DNA of 64,000 nt from Adiantum capillus-veneris. Taxonomy: Eukaryota; Streptophyta; Polypodiopsida; Polypodiales; Pteridaceae. How positions within the stretch are numbered: the stretch's first letter is position 1; each line of letters starts with the position of its first letter. This document shows, one piece after another, positions 31,242 to 43,938 of this stretch. The stretch covers positions 120,726,891 to 120,790,890 of the forward strand of contig CM043947.1 in the NCBI GenBank assembly GCA_014529385.2, written 5' to 3'. The notes under the pieces were generated by a model. That model was not told the DNA's origin. It saw only the letters and a list, made by a program, of their open reading frames with translations, and did not search any database. The position numbers and the translations under genes are program-made.

Positions 31242-33059
31242 TGTAATGTTCCCAACCCCAACTACACCAAGATCGGGATGGGATCCTTGACTGGTCTCTA
31301 GGCCTTCTAAAAATCGGAGTCTCTAGACAAGAAAAATCCAAGGAATAAACCTTTGCCATTGACAATGGCTTAGGTCTATAGCCTTAGAAGAAGACCTAGT
31401 CCTGTCTCGCAGCGAAAACGGGATAACATACTAACAATCCCAAAAGTCTTTCGGCCCTATAACTTCCACATATTGGGCTAAGGTATCCTCAACCAACGCT
31501 TTTTTCCCTCTAACAGATGTGAGGGCACAGCCGTTGGTGGACTCCTCTCCAAGTGAAGAAGTTTTCTAAACGTTTTAGTGCGCAGGGATGGATAGTTACT
31601 TGACTAATCAGGTCCACCCGTCCATGATTGACAACCTTAGTCAATCCCCACTCACCACCCCGCACTCACACATGATTCATTTATCTTAGTATCACATTCT
31701 TTCCACAATTAAAACAATGATTCCTTTTTAACTTTTCAAACTGCATTTCCTTAAGACAACCTTTGAAAACAATATTGAAGACATTCTTTCAGAAAACAGA
31801 CATCTTTAAACTTAAGACAGGGTACTGTCAATCAAAACATTATCCATAATAACCATGACCAGTACTCTTCTTGTCTCAAGACCACCTAAGGGTGAAAAAC
31901 GGCACCCATTCCTTATTCAAATCCGGAGTGGATAAACCCCCACCCAAGGTTTCGGGTGTCCATACACCAAACCAGTTGCCCATACAACCGGGCGGCTCCC
32001 CTAGGATAAAAAACGGTATCCTAACTCATGTAGAAACATCAAGACATGACACGGAGTAGAAACTCATCGTTCATGGGGGTAACCGACTTATCCGTGGCTA
32101 GAAAGCCAATCATTATCATCAATTTATAATAAGGAGTCGGAGGTGTCTTGAGACAAGCTGGTTTAAGGATGATCAATCATATCTTCTCTATTTCAACCAG
32201 TCATAACCCAATCATTTCTTTCCTAGTTTATAAATAAATGCTCGTTGGAAGTTACCTTCTGTTTTCAGCCAGTTTATCCTTCTTACGTATGCAATGATAA
32301 CTTATAAAAGAACTTAAACTAATTAAAGACTTAATTGAATAATGGGAAACCCACCTGGGATTGATTGGCCATCTATTGTTGCGTTGGCGCTGAAGACTCT
32401 ACTCCGTAGGCCTACTACTAGGCCCGGCTTCGTCGTCGTGCGACGCTCTAGTTCGTTTTGGAGCTACGTCCTCATCATCAGATGTAGGATTTGCTCGGGT
32501 CCTTTTTGGTACCATAACTTCTTATCTTTATAAAAAGGACGTCTAATCACTAGGTAAATAGTTCAAAATCTAAACTTAACCTTTGTATTCAATCGTAACC
32601 CAATCGTAACCCATCCAAGGTTAAATTTATAGTCTTAATTGGTAAATTCTTGACCTAGTAATTTTTTCTTTGTCTATATAGGTATGATAACTTTTTCCAC
32701 CGCTGTCCTAAGGGTTTTCTAAGCTCTCCTAATTTTATTATAATTTTCTATATCTTTTTCCCTAATTTTCCCATTGACTTTTAAGCTAATAATCTACTTA
32801 TTTTGGGCTTAATATTTATTGTATTTAATTTCTCTTAAAGATTTCATTTCCTCAACTCGATATCATAGGTTTACACTTACTATAATTTTCCTAAAAACTT
32901 TTGACCACAAAGTCTATTTATTTTAATCAATCATTCGCTAAAAATAGGACTTTTGGTTAATTATAATTTTCTAACCTCACCAATTAACTATGGTATAATT
33001 ACCACAAGTAAATAAGGATATTTTTTACCTCTGGTAATTATCTTATTATTTTCTAACTT

Positions 33060-34930
33060 AATTATATAATTTTCATCTTCAATTTTCAGCTAAAACTAGG
33101 ATAATTTGACTTAGATAAATATCTATACTACTTTTCTAACCTTGGCATAATTATCACGGGCTCTTTATGCTATAATATAGCTCTGATAAGTAGCATGTAA
33201 TCATATAGCATGATTTACTCATTTCCATCTTCAATTTTCAGCTAAAATTAGGATAATTTGACTTAGATAAATATCTATACTACTTTTCTAACCTTGGCAT
33301 AATTATCATGTCCTCTTTACTCTATAATATAGCTCTGATAAATAGTATGTAATCATATAGCATACTATATGTAATCTTTAATTTTTAGCTAGAAATAGTA
33401 TAATTTGACTTAGATAAATATCTATACTAATTTTCTAACCTTGACATAATTATCACAGACTTTTCATCAGGTAATCTAGCTCTAATTAATAGCATGTAAT
33501 CATATAGAATGATTTACTAATTTCTCTTTTTAGTTTTTAGCTAAAAATAGTATAATTTGACTTAGATAAACATCTATACTACTTTTCTAACCTTGGCATA
33601 ATTATCATGGCCACTTTACCCTATAATACATCTTTGGTAAATAGCATGTAATTATGGCACATGATTTACTAATTTCCCTCTTTAATTTACCCCTCAAAAT
33701 AGAGTAATTTCACTAAGATAATTAGTTAAACTAATTATCTATAATTAGATAATTATCACGGGTTTCCTAACATCTAACTAACCTCTGATAAATAACTCAA
33801 TTCAATTTGAACCTATTTGATAATTTCTCCTATTTATATTGTCCAAAAAATAGAATATTTCTACTGAAGTAATTATCTAGATTAATCATCTTAGCTTCTC
33901 TTAATTATCACGGGTTTTTTAACACAAAATTAACCACTGATAAATATCTCATAGCATTTGAAATCAGTTTATTAGTTTTCCCTATTTAATTTTCTCTAAA
34001 AAGAGAGTATTTCTACTAAAGTAATTAGCTAGATTAATTTTCTAATCTTCTCCTAATTATCATGGGTTTGTGAACACCTAATTAACCACTGATAATTATA
34101 TCACAGCATTTGAAATCCATCTACTAATTTCCCCTATTTAAATTTCTCAAAAACAGAGTATTTCTACTAAAGTAATCAGCTAAATTAATTTTCTGAGCTT
34201 CTCTTAATTATCACGAGTTCTTGAATATCTAATTAACCACTAATAATTATATCACAACATTTGAAATCCATCTACTAATTTTCCCTATTTAAATTGCTCA
34301 AAAATCAGAGTATTTCTGCTAAAGTAATTAGCTAGATTAATTTTCTGAGCTTATCCTAATTATCGCGTGTTTTTGAACATCTAATTAACGACTGATAAAT
34401 ATATCACAACATTTGAATTCTATTTAATTTCCCCTATTTAAATTACTTTAAAAAAAGAGTATTTCTGCTAAATTAATTAGCTAGATTAATTTTCTGAGCT
34501 TTTCCTAATTATCACGGGTTCTTGAACACCTAATTACCTACTAATAAATATATCACATCATTTGAAATCCATTTACTAATTTCCCCTATTTAAATTACTC
34601 AAAAAGCAAAGTATTTCTGCTAATTTAATTAGCTAGATTAATTTTCTGAGTTTCTCTTAATTATCATGGGTTTTTGAACACCTAATTAACCACTGAAAAA
34701 TATATCACAACATTTGAATTCTATTTACTAATTTCCCCTATTTAAATTACTTAAAAAACAGGTTATTTCAGCTAAAGTAATTAGCTAGACTAATTTTCTG
34801 AGCTTCTCCTTATTATCATGGGTTTTTGAACACCTAATTAACCACTGATAAATATATCACATCATTTGAAATTCATTTACTAATTTCTCCTATTAAAATT
34901 TCTCAAAAAACAGAGTAATTATACCTAATT
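33060..34930. repeat. About 12 tandem units of 150 bp in solo LTR
   Basis: Anchors such as TTAGATAAAT (33111, 33263, 33410, 33562) and ACTAAAGTAATTAGCTAGATT (from about 33866 on) recur every 147-153 bp. Each unit contains CTAATTATCACGGG or a variant and a CTGATAAATA-like segment. Units at the two ends of the array are diverged, while neighbours are alike, and a degenerate unit extends left towards about 32900. Confidence 0.85.
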
Positions 34931-35360
34931 AATTAGGAAAACTTCTCAAAAAATTATAGAATAATTTTTCTAGATTAATAATTGTCTAATGCATCTCTGA
35001 TAATTACTTCAACTTAATCTAATCTTAATTAATATATTTACCATTTATTCATGGTTAATCTGGCTAATTTCAGCCCTATTATAATAGGATAATTAATTAG
35101 CTTAGTATTATTAAGCTTAATTCTAATAATCAGCAGAGATTAATTAATTAAGAGAGGTTTGAGGAGCATACATAGGCCTAATCTTTGATTTATTAACAAA
35201 TATCTTAATCTAACCTTGCTAATTAATAAGGATTAGGTTAATTACCGTTAGGGTTAATCAATTAGAGATTAAACTCTAATGATTTCTGCGTAGTGTTCTC
35301 CCTAGATGAGAGAGAAAGTCTCAAGGCTTCGAGTCCGTGTAAAATGTGAAGCTAGGGGTC

Positions 35361-35370
35361 CTATTTATAG
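35361..35370 (-). promoter_or_regulatory. TATA box in solo LTR
   Basis: CTATAAATAG on the minus strand, followed downstream by AGGACC. Position is consistent with an LTR promoter. Confidence 0.55.
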
Positions 35371-35856
35371 TTTTCTGGCACTCATAAGCTCTCACCGGCT
35401 AAAAAAGGCAGTTGCTTGCAGTTCAAGCAGTCCCCAGCAAGTCAAAAAACGCCCCCTGCTACTAAATGAGTCTCTGGCAGGTCAGTGATGACCCTCCCAT
35501 TACCTGCCGGCTTTTAAAATGTCAATTTTGCTCTAATTTGACCTATTGCTTAATTGGTAAATATCTTGTAAATATATGGGAGACCTTTAATAAAGTCTAT
35601 GCTTAAATGATTACTGCAACCCTTCAATTTTACCTATTTTACTCAATTCACAGTGTAAACTTCCAAGGGTCATAACTATGCCAGTTTTTATCGGAATTCA
35701 ATTCTGAAAATTTCTAGCCCGGGGTTTGTTGTGCTTAACATCCAAAACTACCAATATTTGCCATGGTCGGACAATCTACATTGCTTTTTCAATAATCATA
35801 TCAGTTTGATTAAGCTTTATACAACCTTTAAGGTTTCAGAAACTGGAAACCTTACA

Positions 35857-36521
35857 CCTGAGAAGACATAAACAACCCACAACACCGCTTTACCCTAAGA
35901 GATATAATACGCATCGCCAACTACTAGCGGCTAAACCAAAAGCCACTTTACCCTAACCGATCTAATATGGACCGCCATTTATTAACGACCAAATCAAATG
36001 TCGCTCCAAATCAAATGTTGCTAACCCTAATAATCTAACCTAAACGTATCAAGATGACCAAACTCTAATAAACAAACCTAAACCTAGCCTGCTAATCCTA
36101 ATAATTTAACGTTAACGTATTAAGACGACCAAACATATATAGATAATCAAATGTAATTAAAAACCTAGCACTAAAGTTTAGCTAAAAATATTCTAATTAA
36201 CATTTATAACACCTACGATATATCACAATATCAACTTTTAAATAAATTTATAAAAAATAAATTATAAATTATAAATTTATCTAAATCAATATAATCATTA
36301 TGTTTGTTTGTGAATGATAATTTTTAATAAAATCTATAAAATAACAAAACTAATGTTTTATTTTACTTGAAAAAGTGTGTGTGTGCGAGTGTAGTGTTTT
36401 TAGATTGTTGGAAAATTAATGTGTATTTTTATTTAATGGCATGTTTATGTGCATGTGTGTGTATGTGTGTGTGTGTGTGTGTGGGTGTGTGTAAGAGAAG
36501 AGAAGGATAGGGCACTCACAT
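35857..36521 (-). repeat. CACTA-2 subterminal region, part 2
   Basis: Continues the CCCTAAG-type repeats (to about 36130), then AT-rich sequence, then GT-rich sequence (36374-36494). From about 36370 to 36521 it is collinear with the reverse complement of CACTA-1 37130-37004. It stops at CAT, the target duplication of CACTA-1. Confidence 0.75.
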
Positions 36522-36760
36522 CACTACAAGAGATCGCATAAATATCGACGCCAGATTATCGACGTCAATGGCGAGCGTCAGTATATGTGTAGGTAAATCT
36601 GGAGGGAGATCAAGATTTAAAAAATAATAATTTTCAATTTTTTGCTGTGTATAGTATTGCACATACCGATGTGCAAGTTGATGTCTATATCGACGCACAT
36701 ACCGACGCCTTCACCAGTGCACATACTCATGCATATATTGGTGAATTCTGCAAAAATAGA
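36522..36760 (+). repeat. CACTA-1 left terminal and subterminal repeats
   Basis: Terminal inverted repeat followed by repeated motifs such as ATCGACGCC, TATCGACG, ACATACCGATG and CGACGCACATACCGACG, matching the types found at 8729-8965 and 51365-51600. Confidence 0.85.
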
Positions 36761-36870
36761 ACCTGTGGGTTTCTCTTCTGCATTTTGCTCCTTTCTTCTC
36801 TTCCTCTCTTGCCGTCCTCCTCCTCACTTGCTGCAGATTTGCTGCCCCACGACTTACCGGAGTTGAGATT

Positions 36871-36874
<4 letters not shown>

Positions 36875-36951
<77 letters not shown>
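36875..36951. repeat. (GT)n microsatellite in CACTA-1
   Basis: Perfect GT run of about 77 bp. CACTA-2 has shorter GT/CA stretches at the matching place (51647-51690). Frames encoding Cys-Val or Thr-His runs here are artefacts. Confidence 0.95.
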
Positions 36952-36954
<3 letters not shown>

Positions 36955-38829
36955 TGTAGGCTTGAAGACACTTTTTTAATTGTTTCTTGCTCAAATAGGC
37001 CGCATGTGAGTACTCTAACATTCTTTTTTGTTGCATACACACAATCACATAAACATAGAAGCAAGTAACAAAAATGCACACTAAACAATATAAACACACT
37101 ATATACGATGCACACACATTTTTCAGTTTAAAAAATTAAAAATAAAAATTTATTAACTATTTTATAAATAATATTAATTAAAAATCATCATTAACAAAGA
37201 AAGATAACGACCTTTTATCATTAAAAGAACGATTTATTTTTATTTGTGTTATTTTATGATTAGTTTGGTTATTTTTTGTAAATAAATTTAGAAATTAAAC
37301 AATTATGTTGTTATTTTTGTAATTGTGACTTATCATAGACGATTCACTTAATTAGGTTTAGTTCTTTAACACTAACCATTTAGGTATAAATAAGTCGTTT
37401 CATAGCTCAGGTTTGGTCCATATTTAGACCGATAAAGGTTAGCTGCTTAATTAGAGCTAGTTGCTTACATATTGAATCGTTTAGCCAAGCACGCTTAGTC
37501 CTACACGTGGCTCGGTTAGTTTCATTATTTAGTCACTTAGCGACTTAGGAATAGTTGTGTATGTTTAATCGGTATTCAGAAAGTTTATCAGGGCTTGCCG
37601 CTTAAAGGTAGCTGCTTAGGTATTTAGTCGCTTACTGCTCAGGATGTCAAAAACGCAAGCGAACTTCGACAAACGAAGTAAAATAATGCAATCGAACTTC
37701 AATAGCGCACACAGACTTCAAAAATGCAAGCAAATTTCAAAAAAAGTTGTATATCAAACCCTAATATATAGGCATTGACCAATAAAGATGAGATTATTAC
37801 CCCGTGGTCTTGGTCTTCGTCCCGGGGAGGTCACCTAATAAAAATGTAACCTATTACGTGAGTTCAACAGAAGGGTATTTCAAGTTCTTGAAACTTACAA
37901 AAATATATACACAGAAGGGAATTATTTTTTCAAATTTGAAAAAAAATTACAGATTTTAAAAGAATTGTATTCTTAAAAAATTTCACACATAAGGGGTTTT
38001 ACAAACATGTCTTGAACACACGTGATATGGTAGTTTTACACATAGTGAACCCCCGAGGTCTTCGTGCACCTCTATAACAAGGTATACGGGGATCAGGCAT
38101 GGCTAGAGAATGTAAAGTTGTTAGAGCTATCGACAAATGGTAGAAAAACTGCAAACGGACTTCAGAAACACAATAGTTTTCAGAAGTGACTTGTGTACTT
38201 CAAAAACGCAAATGGACTTTGACTAATGAAGTAAAATAACGCAATTGGACTTCAATAGCGCACACAGACTGCAAAAATGCAAACAGATTTAAAATTGACC
38301 AATAAAGATGAGATTATTACCCTGTGGTCCTGATCTGCGTGCACCTCTAGATCGAGGTGTGTAGGAATCGAGCTTGGCCAGAGAATGTGAGGTTGTCATG
38401 TATTGTCATGTAGTTAGTGGTGTGTACTTATAACAAGAGTGATTTATTTATTTATCATATCATTGGTAGATAAATTATGGACGATAGGATGGCGTGTCCT
38501 TGTGCGCATTGCAAGCATCAGATCTTTGGAAAACAAAAAATCTGCGATCAACACATAGACAATAACAATCTGTTTCCCATAGAGAAACTACAAGATCTGC
38601 ATTATTGATTTCATGGTCCGGAGGTAGTAGATCAACCTCTACAAGTAGATATTGCTCCAACTTCATCCCAAAGAAGATAACAATGGTGCAAAAATCTCAG
38701 CTCTTCGTACCGCTTTGGCAATGCTTAATTTGCAATCTGTCTACGGGTGGTCTGACGCCTCCATCACAGAACTTTTCAAGTAAATACATTGTATCCTAAG
38801 AAAATTACAATTCAATGATATGATCATTG
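36952..38829 (+). other. CACTA-1 5' non-coding region
   Basis: No gene recognised. Contains the intact equivalent of the CACTA-1 insertion site (36998-37013), AT-rich sequence, subterminal motifs (37330-37640, GCTTAGG type), and a direct duplication: 37640-37825 recurs at about 38193-38330 with a 553-bp offset (shared AATAGCGCACACAGACT and ACCAATAAAGATGAGATTATTACC). A further copy of the phrase beginning GTGCACCTCTA lies at 38068 and 38339. Confidence 0.6.
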
Positions 38830-41800
38830 TGTTCACTTGTTGATGTAATGACAGGTTGCTCAACAAGCAAATCTCGTCGGAAGGCAATCACATGCCCCCT
38901 ACCTGTCCAGCCATTTAAAAGCTTCTTACTAACTTGGTTTTGGATTACCACAAAATACATACATGCCCTAATGATTGTATACTCTTTCACAATGAGTATG
39001 CAAATTTGGAAGAATGTCCCAATTTTGGATCAAATAGGTATAGAGAGGACGCAAAAGGAAAATTTATCCCTGCAAAGGTCCTTCAACACTTTCCTATCAT
39101 TCCAAGAATAAAGAGCATGTTCAGGTGCAAGTCTATAGGCACTTTCATGGCATGGCACTCAAATACTAGATCGGTAGATGATGTGATACGGGTACCTACT
39201 GACTCTTGTGCGGCATGGAAGCACATAGAGGAAAGATAGCCTACATTCAAGGATGAACCTCGATGTATTCATTTTGGTCTGGCAATGGACATAGTAAACC
39301 CATTTGGATTATGGAGCTCTTCATGGAGCACGTGGCCTATTTGCTTGGTTAATTATAAACTTCCACCATGGCTAGCTATCAAGAAGGGCCATCTGTTGTT
39401 GTCACTAATAGTCCCAGGAAAGTACAAAGCAAAGAACATGGACGTCTATCTGGCACCACTTATAGAAGAGCTCCAAATCTTGTGGACAGGGATCGATGTG
39501 GTTGATATGTCCCAACCAATAGGACCATGAAATGTATATGTGCAAAGAATTCTCATGTGGACCATGCACGATTGGCCAGGCTTTGGCAAGTGCTCAGGTA
39601 AGTTTCTTTGAAAGCCTCACATATATGTTATTCTTGGCTATGCCAACGCTTTTATATTTTAATGTTATGATTTTTCACGCTTGAGTTACTCGAGCAATCA
39701 TGCATGTCAAAAATGTGGTCCTTGACTTGGCTTCCATCGCTCTAATCATTTGACCAAGACAATTTATGAGAGCATGGTAGATTTTTTCCTGAAGAATATG
39801 AGCTACGTGGACCAAACATATGAAAAAATGACATGCATCCACTGAAAGAAAGCGATTGGAAAAACGTGTGGCTGGAGAGGGGAGATTTCATGCCACCGGC
39901 ATGAAAAGACTTTCTATTTTCCATGCACTCCCATATTCAAGTGACTTGTTGATTAATCATCTGCTTGACCCAATGCACATCTTCAAGAACGTGGGAGAGA
40001 TCATATGGAAAACCATCACCGTGACTGGAAAAAGGAAGAGCAAGGCCCAAAGAGATGACCTACAGGCTATGGGTCGAATGCCAGAGATGTGGCCTCGACT
40101 TAAACCCAATGGAAGTTTGCTATACCAAAAGGTCCATGGGTTTTGAGTCATGGAGAAGAGCAACAAGTGAAGAAAGCTATATCTTCATTCAAGACTCCCA
40201 CTGGGTGCGATGTTTGAAAACAACTTTTAGTAGATGATAATCTTAGTGGTCTTAAGTCCCACAATTGGCACATTTTTTAATAATTTATCTTACCAATTTC
40301 CATAAAGGATTTTTTGACATATGACATTAGAAGAACAATCTAAAAAATCGATGAGTTGGTACGTTGGATTAGTTCAAAAGAGATAAGAAAAGACAACATC
40401 AATGCAACACTCTTAAATGCTATTGAACCACGGTGTATGGTGGAGAAGTACTTTCCAACAAACATTCTTACCATCAAAATGCATCTACTGGTGCATGTGG
40501 TCGAGGAAGTTGTAATTGTTGGGGTAGTCCATAGGAGGTGGATGTTCGTCTTGGAGAGATTCATGCAGACTTTAAAGGGGTTCATTTGTCAAAGGGCTCG
40601 CCCCGAGGGTAGCATAGACAAAGGGTGGCTTGTACAAGAGTCTCTTGTTCTCATTAGTGAATTTTTGGGCTCAATTTATCCAGATATGCCCCAAATATGG
40701 ACTACTGAGGTCAACGTCAAGGTGACAGGGGACAAGTCGCATGGACAAGGCATCATTAGGAAGATGGATATCACAATGCAAGAAAAGGTTATGAGATTTT
40801 TATTTCTCAACTCAGACATCATGCAAAAGTGGCTAGAGAGACACAAAGGGGAAAAGTAAGAACGCTTGACAGATCGCTTGCAATCAAGCACAACCATGCT
40901 ACTAGAAACGTTCGTTTTCTAGATCATCTTTAGAAATTTCTTGACTTTCAACTAGGCGGTGGCTAGATGCAACATTCTTAGAGGCAAAGAGGAACGGAGT
41001 GTTGGTTACTGAAGAGGAAGAGGAGATGTCAAGGGGTTGCAATTGGCATGTAAATTTTCACACCTTTCTTTTCCAGGTCCACATGATCACATTACTTTAG
41101 TAACTTTAAGTTTGTTTCAATTTTGTGGCTGCAGTATCACAACTATAGAGCTTTGTGGTCGCATGGGAGACACTTTAGAGTGCAACAAATAGACGAACAA
41201 AGGGTCACCTTTGACAGTGGTGTTAGAGCAAGCTTCATCCAAGGAAGTAGGAGTAGTGCTAGGGATGAGAACACAGAGACTAGCAAATTTGAATTAGCTT
41301 TAGGAACTTTGATATTTTTTTCTTTGATGTCAAGTGGTTCAAAGTTATTACCGGCGGCCCTAATGCAACCGTGTGCAAAGATAAGAGTGTATTGATTCAA
41401 GTGAACTCTAGGCGGATGTGGACAGATGCGCTGGATACATTTGTACTTCTGCAATATTCCGAACAAGTTGTGTTCACAATAGATCCACTATGGAGAGAAA
41501 ATGATGAAAAAGATCTGTCTAAACCATGTTGGCTCTATGTTGTTCAAGTTGCTCCACGGAGCAAGCAAGTGTGTGAAGGATTGGAAGTTGAGGTCGAAGA
41601 GCTTCATGAACAAAGTGCATGGCTGACGAATGATGTAAGTTTGGATTTTGAATTGGAGGTTAGTGGTGAGCAAATGCCTGAACCTAGAAATGAGATTTCA
41701 AATATTGAAGTTGAAGTGGAGAGCAACAAAGAAGTGGAGTTTGATGACGAAGGTACAAAAGTACAGATTGAGATAAACATCTTTGGTGCATCAGGTCTCA

Positions 41801-41835
41801 TAGAAGATGAAAGATTGACTACTGATTTTTGCTAG
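38830..41835 (+). pseudogene. CACTA-1 tnp2 transposase
   Basis: Plus-strand tnp2-family transposase in several frames. Order: LDYHKIHTCPNDCILFHNEY and ECPNFGSNRY, a typical zinc-binding start (38934-39239); NPFGLWSSSWS and PPWLAIKKGHLLLSLIVPGK with NMDVYLAPLIEEL (39285-39530); LLINHLLDPMHIFKNVGE (39856-40146); the DUF4218-type segment MHLLVHVVEEVVIVG, RRWMFVLERFMQTLK and RARPEGSIDKGWL (40356-40859); then the DUF4216-type end with VVFTIDPLWREND and EINIFGASGLIEDERL (41371-41835). Some gaps may be introns, but internal stops exist as well. It is better preserved than the CACTA-2 copy. Confidence 0.87.
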
Positions 41836-41988
41836 GAACTCTTTTGTAAAACTCTTTGAATTAGTCTACAATACTCGATAGATTTAATGAGTTGTGTTGC
41901 AGCTTCATTTTTTATTTATTTGCATTGCTTAATCTTTTCTATTGTATAATAACATATTGTATCTGTGTTATTTGTGTATCTCTAGCCA

Positions 41989-43076
41989 TGGCCGCTGATG
42001 ATGATACATACTCTCCTAGGTTTAGTTTTTCTGTCACTCCGGCTGGCATGTCACCCGAGCAGATGGGCTCCTTTTTGTCACAGTTCACACCAAAGCAGGC
42101 TACTTATGCACAGAATCTTTAGGCAGCTGGTTCCTCTAGACCTACTACGGCCACCCCTATGCCTAGAACTAGTGTGTCCCCTACACCAACTGGCCATATA
42201 CCTAAGTTGAGTGCGCTCCCTACACCGATGGTTGGTTCATCTTTAAGACGAGGTAGACGCGCATTGTTTTGGAGGTGGTGGTTGTTGTGGTAGCGGTTCT
42301 ACCAATGCATCCACACCATCGAGAGAGCATCCACCACTCTCTTCAGTAGATAGTTCATCGATTGGCACACCACGTACACCTTGGGGGTCACACGAGCATG
42401 ATCCTAGCAAGGTGTACAAGAGCAGGGATGGGGATGTTGCTGGAGATAGCATCAGAAAGGCCATGCAAAATAGGCTTTGACAACTTTGTACAGTTCAGTT
42501 TGGCCAGTCTGTGATGGATATTTGGGACAATCAAGATGATGAAAGAAATAATTACATCGTCGAGGCGATTTACAGAGAGTACAGGGCGGCAGAGGGGTAT
42601 GATCCAGTCTCGAATGATTGGATTTTGAGCATAGGGATTGCCACAATGTCACACCATCGGTCAGAGGCAAGAAACAGGTACAACAATGGCAGTCCAAAGC
42701 CGGCATGGTTGGATGCAGATAAGTGGGCGAGGATTGCACGAGAGACAAAAGACACTCCTTGGAGGTTTCAACAACAGATAGATACAGCCAGAGCACATTG
42801 GAGTTTGGTAGAGTATCACATCTTGGGAGTGGGGGCTATGACACACTCCGGTATGAGTTTGTAAGTATTATACGTACGCTTTAAATTTTCAAAAATGTAT
42901 ATGTTAGTTGAAGATTTATCTTATGATTAATTGTTAATTTTGTAGGAAGTTGCCGCTGTGAAGTGCCCTTTGACACACCGAAAGCAGAAGTATGGGTACA
43001 AATATGGACTTGTGGCCCTTCTCACTCAGCTGCAAGAGGAGAGAGAGGCCGTTGACTGGGAGGCAGTACCATGGAG
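41989..43076 (+). pseudogene. CACTA-1 TNPA-like gene
   Basis: Second CACTA gene, probably a TNPA/Ptta-type DNA-binding accessory. ATG at 41989 (MAADDDTYSPRF), GMSPEQMGSFLSQF, an in-frame TAG at about 42120, then a proline/serine/threonine-rich middle. The conserved block at 42511-42860 contains DPVSNDWILS, PKPAWLDADKWARIARE and VEYHILGVGAMTHSG. An intron runs from GTAAGT at 42861 to the AG at 42944-42945. Exon 2 (42946-43076) reads KQKYGYKYGLVALLTQLQ and ends at GTGACA. Exon 2 is shared with CACTA-2 at 10028-10126. The early stop and frame changes mark it as inactive unless spliced around. Confidence 0.75.
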
Positions 43077-43128
43077 GTGACATCCTCCATATATGTTTTT
43101 TTTTATAGCCGTGGTCTTCTTGATATAG

Positions 43129-43640
43129 TTGTTCTCATTCATTGTATACATGTACAGTTTCACGCTTATGTTTATGATTTTGCATTTTGTTTACGATTAT
43201 GATTATGGTATGAAAATCAAGTTATGGTTATGGTTTTGCAATTATGGTATAGCAATCATGGTATGGTTATGGTATGGCCCAGAGGTTATGGTTATGGTTT
43301 GGAAATCAAGTTATGGTTATGATTTTGCAATGATGTTATGTCAATCAGGTTATGGTTACGGTTTTGCAATGATGGTATGGTTGTTATGGTTATGGTATGA
43401 CAAGCAGGTTATGGTTATGGTATGACAAGCAAATTATGTTTATGGTTTTGCAAATACGGTTTGGCAATCAGGTTATGGTTATGGTTCTACAATGATGGTA
43501 TGGTTCTTATGGTTATGGTATGACAAGCAGGCTATGGTTATGGTTATGGTAAGGAATGCAGATTATGTTTATGGTTTCGCAAATACAGTTTGGAAATCAT
43601 GTTATGGTTATACCTGCGGTTTTCAAATCATGTTTTAATT
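43129..43640 (+). repeat. CACTA-1 minisatellite, GGTTATGGTTATGG-type
   Basis: Tandem degenerate units such as GGTTATGGTTATGGTTTTGC and GGTATGACAAGCAGG. Reverse complement of the array at 9180-9990 in CACTA-2 and at the same relative place downstream of TNPA exon 2, so it lies in an intron or 3' region. Confidence 0.85.
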
Positions 43641-43938
43641 ATGGTTAGAAAATATTCATGTCCTTGTGCCTATCTTGTGGGATGATTATGCTTTTGGAAA
43701 CTTGTCATGTTTAAGCTTTTGATTTTGTGGTTTTGTTATGATTTACAATTTTTCTAATCTATACTTACTCGCTCTTCAATGTCAAATTGTAGGTGAAGTG
43801 CAGTTGCTTTTTCACTCTTCCTTTGGACAGAGAGGGTTGTTTCCTAGTGCTCAGTACATGCAGCATCAGTTCCCAGCCCTCTCTGCCCAATTTTTCTTTT
43901 TCAGGTTTTTTCATTGATATAGATATTGATATAAGCAT
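43641..43938 (+). other. CACTA-1 3' region before gypsy D
   Basis: Corresponds to CACTA-2 9000-9130 (reverse): shared AAGTGCAGTTGC versus GAGTGCAAAAGCAACCGC context and CCCTCTCTGCCCAA. It starts after a TTGTAG acceptor-like site and could include another small exon, but no frame is convincing. Confidence 0.45.

Larger units (their letters stand above)
31242..35856 (-). mobile_element. 4.6-kb solo LTR
   Basis: 4615 bp with inverted ends TGTAATG...CTTACA and a perfect 5-bp target duplication CCTGA (31237-31241, 35857-35861). No gag or pol coding sequence, primer-binding site or internal second LTR is visible, so it looks like a solo LTR left by recombination. A TATA box (CTATAAATAG on the minus strand, 35361-35370) suggests minus orientation with a U3 of about 490 bp and an unusually long transcribed part. 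The middle is a tandem array. An alternative is a non-coding LARD with undetected short LTRs. Confidence 0.75.

Noticed and set aside
33060-34930. CRISPR-like array
   Set aside because: Units are about 150 bp, diverged throughout and without constant repeat/variable spacer structure, and the sequence is plant nuclear.
36711-37117. Minus-strand frames with His-Thr runs and plus-strand frames with Cys-Val runs
   Set aside because: They are translations of the GT microsatellite and have no other support.
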